Position numbers and translations under genes: made by a program. A stretch of 64,000 bases of DNA from Cellvibrio sp. pealriver (GTDB lineage: Bacteria > Pseudomonadota > Gammaproteobacteria > Pseudomonadales > Cellvibrionaceae). Below the pieces are notes generated by a model that searched no databases, had not been told where the DNA came from, and saw nothing but the letters and a program-made list of their open reading frames with translations. This document shows positions 58,373-64,000 of the stretch, piece after piece. How positions within the stretch are numbered: position 1 is the first letter of the stretch; each line of letters begins with the position of its first letter. Where the stretch lies: positions 2,633,149 to 2,697,148 of the forward strand of contig NZ_KQ236688.1 in NCBI RefSeq assembly GCF_001183545.1, given 5' to 3'.

Positions 58373-59701
58373 TCAGCGCACATCAGCACTCTTGTCAGAC
58401 ATATTTTCCGAAAGCGATTCCAACGTGCGCCCCTTGGTTTCCGGCATCATGAAGAGCACAAAAATCAATTGCAGCACCATCATACCGGTGAAAAACAGGA
58501 AGATAATGTGTGGCTTGAATTCGTTGAGGAAATACGGCATCAGCAACGCAATCAACGCTGCAAACACCCAGTGCGTACCCGAGCCCAGTGACTGCCCTTT
58601 TGCCCGGACACTGTTGGGGAATATTTCTGAAATAAATACCCAGATAACAGCGCCCTGACCAATAGCATGTGACGCAATAAACAGGAAAATAAAGAACACC
58701 ACCAGCAAACCGCCTGCACCGGTATAAAATGCCCAGGCGACGACAGATAGCGAAATAATGTAACCAAAAGAACCTATCAACATCAGCAATTTGCGCCCGG
58801 CCTTATCAATCAGGTACAAGCCCAACATAGTAAATATAAGGTTGGTAATGCCCACACCCGCGGTGGAGAGCAAGGATGATGAGCTATCCATTCCCGCCAA
58901 CTCAAAGACGCGCGGCGCAAAATAGATAATAAAATTAATTCCCGAAAGCTGGTTAAAAAATGCAATCAAAAACGCCAGTAATATCGGCACATTAAATTTT
59001 CCGGAAAACAATTTATCGCTCGATGCTACCTGTTGGCTGTGACGGACATCGCGCACAATTTTTTCCACATCTGGCTCATTCATCATTTGCCATACAGCGC
59101 GCGCATGTTTTTCGTCGTTTTTCTTCAACAACAGCCAGCGTGGGCTTTCCGGCACCTTTAATACCAACACAAGAAAAATAAAGGCGGGAATCACTTCTAC
59201 ACCCAGCATCCAACGCCAGTCATTTTCACTGATACCGGCCAGTAAATAATTGCAAAAGAATGCCACCAAAATACCGAGCACTATTTGGAATTGGTACATG
59301 GCCACCAAACGGCCGCGGTGTTTAGCGGGCGCGATTTCCGAAATATACGCAGGCACAGCAATGGACGAAGCGCCCACCCCCAAACCACCGATAAAACGCA
59401 AGAGTGAAAATGTATAAGGGTCCTGCGCGATAGCTGAACCGAGTGCAGAGACCAAATATAAAACACCAATACCGATCAGCGTCAGTTTTCTACCGTACTT
59501 ATCGCAGGGAATGCTACCGAATAATGCCCCCAGTACTGTCCCCCAAAGCGCGGAAGACATAATCAGCAGACCATGCACCAATGGGCTGGTATTCCAGAGC
59601 CTTTGTATTGGTTGATCCGCACCGGAAATGACCGCCGTATCAAAACCAAATAAAAATCCGGCGACCGCAACTGTAATCGCCCAAAAAATAATTTTATTCA
59701 T
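58373..59701 (-). CDS. Sugar porter of the major facilitator superfamily
   Basis: A 442-residue inner-membrane proton-coupled sugar transporter with twelve predicted helices. All sugar-porter motifs are present: GFLFGFDTAVISG (residues 15-27), CDKYGRK, RFIGGLGVGASS, PESPRWLL before the central loop, ISEIFPNSVRAKGQS and the terminal PETKGRTLE. Fructose is the probable substrate, given the GH32 enzymes and fructokinase around it. It is 94 bp downstream of the lipoprotein hydrolase gene on the same strand, with a hairpin between, and is likely in the same operon. Confidence 0.92.
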   Translation of the reverse strand: MNKIIFWAITVAVAGFLFGFDTAVISGADQPIQRLWNTSPLVHGLLIMSSALWGTVLGALFGSIPCDKYGRKLTLIGIGVLYLVSALGSAIAQDPYTFSLLRFIGGLGVGASSIAVPAYISEIAPAKHRGRLVAMYQFQIVLGILVAFFCNYLLAGISENDWRWMLGVEVIPAFIFLVLVLKVPESPRWLLLKKNDEKHARAVWQMMNEPDVEKIVRDVRHSQQVASSDKLFSGKFNVPILLAFLIAFFNQLSGINFIIYFAPRVFELAGMDSSSSLLSTAGVGITNLIFTMLGLYLIDKAGRKLLMLIGSFGYIISLSVVAWAFYTGAGGLLVVFFIFLFIASHAIGQGAVIWVFISEIFPNSVRAKGQSLGSGTHWVFAALIALLMPYFLNEFKPHIIFLFFTGMMVLQLIFVLFMMPETKGRTLESLSENMSDKSADVR

Positions 59702-59732
59702 ACCACTACACCTGTTTATTTCTAAAAATGCC

Positions 59733-59762
59733 GCCGGTGCTTGCTAACAAGCAAATACCGGC
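59733..59762 (-). other. Intercistronic hairpin
   Basis: GCCGGT (59733-59738) pairs with ACCGGC (59757-59762), with an inner CTTGC/GCAAG stem. It lies between the lipoprotein hydrolase and the sugar porter and could stabilise or attenuate the mRNA. No T-run was seen on either side. Confidence 0.45.
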
Positions 59763-59795
59763 GACCAAAAAACGTTGTTATTTTTATAACAATAA

Positions 59796-62621
59796 CTATT
59801 GCGCAAAACGCTCCAGATTACTGACGCTGATTGCATCTGCAGTGGCATAGACACCAATTTGATAATCCGCCAATTCGTACAATCTGAAACTGAGTGCGCG
59901 ATAGCGGTTAAAATACACCGCACCGACACCTGCTGCAGGATCTAACAGGATCTCAACCTCCACTCCCGCAACAGCATCCAGAGGTGTCGCCACAACAGGA
60001 TTATCGGCATTTGCCGCATCACCTGCGCGGTAGTATTTCGCCCACTCTTGCGCGGCATTAATTTCAATAACCGCCAATTGATTAGTCAGCGGATTGCGCA
60101 ACTGAACACCAAAAGTTGCATCGGCGTTATTACTGGTGACACGGAATGAGAGCCGGTTTTTTTGTGCAGATTCTGCAAGGGTGAAACGCGCATTTGCCGC
60201 TACCGCAATCGCGCTTCCGCTCTCACTTACATCGCCTTCATTCCAGACACGGGTAACAGGCTGGGCGCTTGCCAAACCGGCACGCAATTTTTCCGGTAGG
60301 AATACTGCCAACTCATCACCCGCTGTTTTACCAACCTGATGCACCATTAAATCGCCACCCCAGGTGGAGGCACCGGTATCACTCCGCCCCTGCTTGTGCG
60401 CCACCCAACCAAACAGCAAACGCTCATCGTCATGACCTGCGGTACGCGCAGCATAAAACGCTTTGCCATCCAGCGCTTCATACACTGGCTTACTCCATGC
60501 AGATCCTGTTTTTTGCAAATATTTCACCTGCCGTGAATTATCGCGTTGATCGGAATACACGATAAATGGCGTTTGTGCCAGCGTGAAATAGTCCGCCACT
60601 TCAAGATTGAGCGGTGAGGTTTCAGTATAGAGTGGAGCCGCCGCTGTCCAACTATTTAAATCATCCGATGTATATAAACCTATCGCCGCTTTTGATTGGT
60701 ACCGCGATGTAATCAGCATCCAATATTTTTGTTCCGCTTCATTCCAGAACACCAAAGGATCACGAAAATCAAAATCACTGTAACCTGCCGATCCGGTAAA
60801 CGTCAGCGATGGCTGGGGAGACCAGCGCGCTAATGTAGCGTCATCCGCCGTTGCATGCATTACCGCTTCTACTGGTGTAATTTGCGCATTGTGCCCGGTG
60901 TAAAAAAGATGATACTGGCCATTGCGATCTTTGATCACACTGCCCGAACCAATCCACTGATCCTGACGCGTGGCATCGCCCGATGCAGGTAGCACCTCCA
61001 ACGGGTAGGTCATGCTCAACAGATCATGGGTTTTTGCCAAATACCACGGATGAAAACCGCTGTTCTGCAAGTAATAAATATAATAGTTTCCGTTGTCGTA
61101 AAACGGATTGGGGTCGCCCATATCCAATCGTAGCGATTTGCCATGGCCCGCTGCGATACTGACAACACTATCCGCAACCGGTGTGGCCGCCGCTTTGTTG
61201 CCCTGACGGAATTCATCCAACAAAATAAACGGGAAAGAACCATCTTCGAGCGAATTATCGTGCGCATCGATAATTTCAATTTCTGCCTGCTGGCCAATTA
61301 ACGCCGAAACGTCCCAGCTCGCCCAGCTCAATTCTTTTTCCAAACCATTGCCCGTTGCATGACGAACAATTTTTCCATTCACACGTAGCACAACCGCCGT
61401 TGCGCGCTCACTGTCAAAACGATTAATGCCACCGCCTGCCAAAAAATTAATATAGCGAGCGTTAATGGTGAACCTTGGGCTGCGCAAAGTGCCGGTTGCC
61501 TCCCAGCCATACCAACTGCCAGCGACATCGGCACCATCTGCAAAACCTTGCCCGTAACTGGCAAAGACACGATCTCCTAATTTGTTAATGATATCGCTCG
61601 CCCATTGGCCGCCGTCAAAGCGAATAAAATCGCCGCTCGCAATAAAACTGTGATTTTGATAAGTGTCGTAACGGCCACAGCAAAATTCAAATCCGGCAAT
61701 GTGCTGATTGGCATCGGTCAGACGAGTAAATAATGCATCACCGGTAGACTGGGGCGCAGTGGTAATGTCTACCGCACTGACTGGAACCTTTGAGTCCGCT
61801 GCGGGCACCACAGCCGCCTTATTGGCACTGCGGAATTCATCTGCCAACACATAAGGCACTGCAGTATCGGAATTATCATTCGGGTGGTTATCAATAAATT
61901 TTATTTGCGCCGTTTTGCCAGCAAACTCGCTCACATCCCAGGATTCCCAAGTCACCTTGTTGACCTGATTTTTGCCGTGAGCCTGACGCACGACAACACC
62001 ATCAACGAGCAAGACCACTGCGGTTGCATTGGCTGCATCAAAGCGATTGGCTCCGCCACCGATCAAGAAATTTATGTAGCTGTGCCCAATGGTGAATGCA
62101 GGGCTCAACACACTGCCTACCGCTTGCGGCCCCAATTGCGCAGCCGATGTATCCTCAGGGTTTTCGTAACCATCGCCGTAGCTGGAAAACACTCGTTCAC
62201 CGAGCGTGCCTTCAACGCCGCTTCCCCAAAATCCACCATCCAACTTGATGAAATCACCCGTCGCCTCGACAAAAGAATGCTCTTGATAGGTGTCGTACTG
62301 GCCGCAACAAAATTCGAAACCGGAAATATTTTGTTGGTTATCACTGGCGCGCACAAAAAGGCGATCCCCTTCGGTGCCCGGTGTTTGGGTAATCGGTACC
62401 GTAGTTGAGCCGCTGGAAGAGTTACCCGCACTGCTGGATGGGCGCGACCTCAGCACATCCGATACTGTTTGCCCCTCTTCCAAAATAATCAGTTCAACGT
62501 CGCTGTTGGCACTGCTTTTACCGTCACTTCCGCCCCCGCAACCACCCAACAAAAGGGTTAGTGCGCAGAAGCTGGATGCTCCCGCTCGCATCCAAAGTAA
62601 AGGGTTGATTATGTTCCGCAT
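59796..62621 (-). CDS. GH32-like fructan hydrolase lipoprotein with duplicated N-terminal domain
   Basis: A 941-residue surface lipoprotein with lipidation Cys28 in LLGGC. A Ser/Gly-rich linker leads to two copies of a beta-sandwich domain (about 98-270 and 308-478), each with FEFCCGxYDTYQ, YINFL-GGG and SWDVS. These resemble the accessory domain (DUF4980 type) of Bacteroidota levanases. The catalytic five-blade propeller follows: GDPNPFY with probable nucleophile Asp503, DFRDP (618-622) and EVAD (674-677) in place of the usual ECPD. A C-terminal sandwich ends the protein. The start at 62621 has GGAG nine bases upstream. It probably attacks or binds fructan at the cell surface. Its exact activity (GH32 or a sister family in clan GH-J) needs testing. 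Confidence 0.85.
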   Translation of the reverse strand: MRNIINPLLWMRAGASSFCALTLLLGGCGGGSDGKSSANSDVELIILEEGQTVSDVLRSRPSSSAGNSSSGSTTVPITQTPGTEGDRLFVRASDNQQNISGFEFCCGQYDTYQEHSFVEATGDFIKLDGGFWGSGVEGTLGERVFSSYGDGYENPEDTSAAQLGPQAVGSVLSPAFTIGHSYINFLIGGGANRFDAANATAVVLLVDGVVVRQAHGKNQVNKVTWESWDVSEFAGKTAQIKFIDNHPNDNSDTAVPYVLADEFRSANKAAVVPAADSKVPVSAVDITTAPQSTGDALFTRLTDANQHIAGFEFCCGRYDTYQNHSFIASGDFIRFDGGQWASDIINKLGDRVFASYGQGFADGADVAGSWYGWEATGTLRSPRFTINARYINFLAGGGINRFDSERATAVVLRVNGKIVRHATGNGLEKELSWASWDVSALIGQQAEIEIIDAHDNSLEDGSFPFILLDEFRQGNKAAATPVADSVVSIAAGHGKSLRLDMGDPNPFYDNGNYYIYYLQNSGFHPWYLAKTHDLLSMTYPLEVLPASGDATRQDQWIGSGSVIKDRNGQYHLFYTGHNAQITPVEAVMHATADDATLARWSPQPSLTFTGSAGYSDFDFRDPLVFWNEAEQKYWMLITSRYQSKAAIGLYTSDDLNSWTAAAPLYTETSPLNLEVADYFTLAQTPFIVYSDQRDNSRQVKYLQKTGSAWSKPVYEALDGKAFYAARTAGHDDERLLFGWVAHKQGRSDTGASTWGGDLMVHQVGKTAGDELAVFLPEKLRAGLASAQPVTRVWNEGDVSESGSAIAVAANARFTLAESAQKNRLSFRVTSNNADATFGVQLRNPLTNQLAVIEINAAQEWAKYYRAGDAANADNPVVATPLDAVAGVEVEILLDPAAGVGAVYFNRYRALSFRLYELADYQIGVYATADAISVSNLERFAQ

Positions 62622-63009
62622 TATTTTTATCTCCACGATTAATGTGCTATTGAGACCTGTTTTGGTTTTTGCTTGCCTGTGGTTCTGGCTTATTGGCCAT
62701 AGCTTATTATTAACTTACATTGATTTATGTATTAGGTTAGTTATGGGCTTGTATTACTGTCAATTGGTTTTGGATAAATGTAGATTTTTCGGCTAAAAAA
62801 TGCCTTTTACTCAAGAAAGTATTACCGAAATACACACAATAGATAAAAATAACTGTGCTTAAGTTAATACTTAAAATTTCAATGGGAATGTCGAGGAGAC
62901 AAAACAAAGAAAGGGACGAGCAGGATAGTTGGCAGGGAATAATAGGAAGGTGTATGCCTGAACAGGCACACCAATAACCCAAAAGAATTAATGCCTAAGG
63001 CAAGCTGGG
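62622..63009. promoter_or_regulatory. Upstream region of the lipoprotein hydrolase operon
   Basis: AT-rich, 388 bp, with no convincing gene; an 81-codon frame on the minus strand has no ribosome binding site. The sequence at 62822-62840 (TTACCGAAATACACACAAT) resembles the inverted repeat at 55859-55881 and may be a second regulator site. The region also carries the 3' flank of the EAL gene; no clear terminator was seen. Confidence 0.4.
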
Positions 63010-64000
63010 CTATTTCATAAACTTGCTGATATCAAATATCTCGGCCGCATGGGCGCGCATAAATTCGATGAATTCGGCCTCAGGTAGCGGCCGCGCAATC
63101 ACATAACCCTGGGCAAGATCGCAGCCGTCTTTTTTCAGTAAGTTGAGTGTTTGGTCATCCTCGACACCTTCGGCAACGGTGATCAGCCCGAGTTCGCGCG
63201 CCATCAAAATGGTGGAGCGGACAATGCTGTGGTTGCGCGGATTGCCGAGCATGTCGCCAACAAATGAGCGGTCGATTTTTAATTCGCGAATGGGGAATAA
63301 ACTTAAATACGATAGCGATGAATAACCGGTGCCAAAATCATCAACCGCTGCGTAAATACCCAGCTCGCTTAATTGCATAAGCACATTTTTCACACGCTGC
63401 GGGTCAGAGGCGACCGAGGTTTCGGTCAGCTCCAATTTAATATCGCCGGGCACACCCTGATAACGTATCAGCGCCTGATTAATAATTTCAGCAAGATTGG
63501 TTTCAATTAAATCGTACGCGGCAATATTCACACTGATGCAACAAGGCAAGCCGCGTTTGCGCAACAGCACGGCAACACGTACGGCATCGTCAATCATTTG
63601 CTCTGTGACTTGTTCAATTAATCCAGAGTTTTCCAATAACGGGATAAATACATTGGGCGGTACCATTCCCAATCGCGGATGCTGCCAGCGCACCAGAATT
63701 TCGGCCGAAAGAATTTTGCCGGTGCGCAAATCCAGCTGCGGTTGGAACACCGGAAAAAGCCCCTGTACGTTGCCATCAATAAAAATAGAAATAATATCCA
63801 GATCAACGCGGCTGGGCTCCATTGATGGCTCATAAGCCAACCAACGGCGACGACGCGCCTCACTCATCGCCAGCGCCGTTTCCGCATGACGCATTAATTT
63901 ACTCGCCGAGCGACCATGTTCTGGCCAATAGGCCGAACCACCGACAAATTGCGAGGTGAAGCCAGGATCGGAATCGGCAAGGTCTGCATACAACTGGTCA
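63010..64000 (-). CDS. EAL-domain cyclic-di-GMP phosphodiesterase, 5' end beyond the window
   Basis: The frame is open to the right edge, so the N-terminus is missing. The first visible part (GGSAYWPEHGRSASKLMRHA) looks like the end of a GGDEF domain. The EAL domain follows, with SAEILVRWQH (EIL in place of EAL), a metal-binding SVNIAAYDL, ELTETSV, DDFGTGYSSL, LKIDRSFV and AEGVED. The metal and catalytic residues are all present, so hydrolysis of cyclic di-GMP is likely. It seems unrelated to the fructan genes. Confidence 0.9.
   Translation of the reverse strand, partial: DQLYADLADSDPGFTSQFVGGSAYWPEHGRSASKLMRHAETALAMSEARRRRWLAYEPSMEPSRVDLDIISIFIDGNVQGLFPVFQPQLDLRTGKILSAEILVRWQHPRLGMVPPNVFIPLLENSGLIEQVTEQMIDDAVRVAVLLRKRGLPCCISVNIAAYDLIETNLAEIINQALIRYQGVPGDIKLELTETSVASDPQRVKNVLMQLSELGIYAAVDDFGTGYSSLSYLSLFPIRELKIDRSFVGDMLGNPRNHSIVRSTILMARELGLITVAEGVEDDQTLNLLKKDGCDLAQGYVIARPLPEAEFIEFMRAHAAEIFDISKFMK

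Noticed and set aside
62737..62982. 81-codon minus-strand frame upstream of the lipoprotein hydrolase
   Set aside because: No ribosome binding site, Cys- and Ile-rich random-looking product, and AT-rich non-coding context.

Overview
The window reads as chromosome of a polysaccharide-degrading gammaproteobacterium, most likely Cellvibrio or a close relative in Cellvibrionaceae. The strongest sign is the conserved block amiB-mutL-miaA-hfq-hflX-hflK-hflC followed by hisZ and purA (36199-47339, minus strand). Around it lie very large TonB-dependent receptors, PrnA-type flavin halogenases and a fructan utilisation locus. No rRNA, tRNA, CRISPR array, phage or insertion sequence was seen. This taxonomic placement is inference.

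Layout. 1-6819: a flavin-dependent halogenase (cut by the left edge), a 1046-residue TonB-dependent receptor and a divergent sugar transporter of the major facilitator superfamily, with LacI-type palindromes between the last two. 6858-13171: an ECF42-type sigma factor and its likely targets, namely a GFA-fold protein, DUF1428, VOC, DGPF/YCII and GyrI-like proteins. Two sites matching TGTCGA-N17-CGAC precede the GFA gene and the DUF1428 operon. A polysaccharide deacetylase, a 35-codon gene and a Kef-type antiporter lie between them. 13158-20565: a carboxylesterase, a large tubulin/FtsZ-superfamily protein that is not FtsZ, and two L,D-transpeptidases. 20800-27880: a DUF1080 protein, a large secreted cytochrome/propeller protein, a BtuB-like receptor and a PEP-CTERM protein. 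27971-35854: a second receptor-halogenase locus with three halogenase-family genes in a row, the middle one lacking the catalytic motifs. 36199-48985: the conserved block, plus a TraF-like outer-membrane protein. 49066-62621: a fructan locus with a Bacteroidota-style SusC/SusD pair, two clan GH-J hydrolases, fructokinase, a ROK regulator and a sugar porter. 63010-64000: an EAL-domain protein cut by the right edge.

How the genes work together. In the fructan locus, the secreted GH32 enzyme and the surface lipoprotein with two accessory domains should release fructose or short fructans. SusCD would import them across the outer membrane, the sugar porter across the inner membrane, and fructokinase would phosphorylate them under ROK control. 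The two receptor-halogenase loci look like carbohydrate uptake units whose halogenases have no obvious substrate. The ECF42 cluster looks like a small one-component regulon.

The least explained items are the solitary tubulin-like protein, which has terminators on both sides, the halogenase array with its degenerate member, and the Bacteroidota-type SusCD pair in a gammaproteobacterial setting. All calls come from reading the sequence by eye. No database search was possible, so family assignments rest on recognised motifs and gene order.
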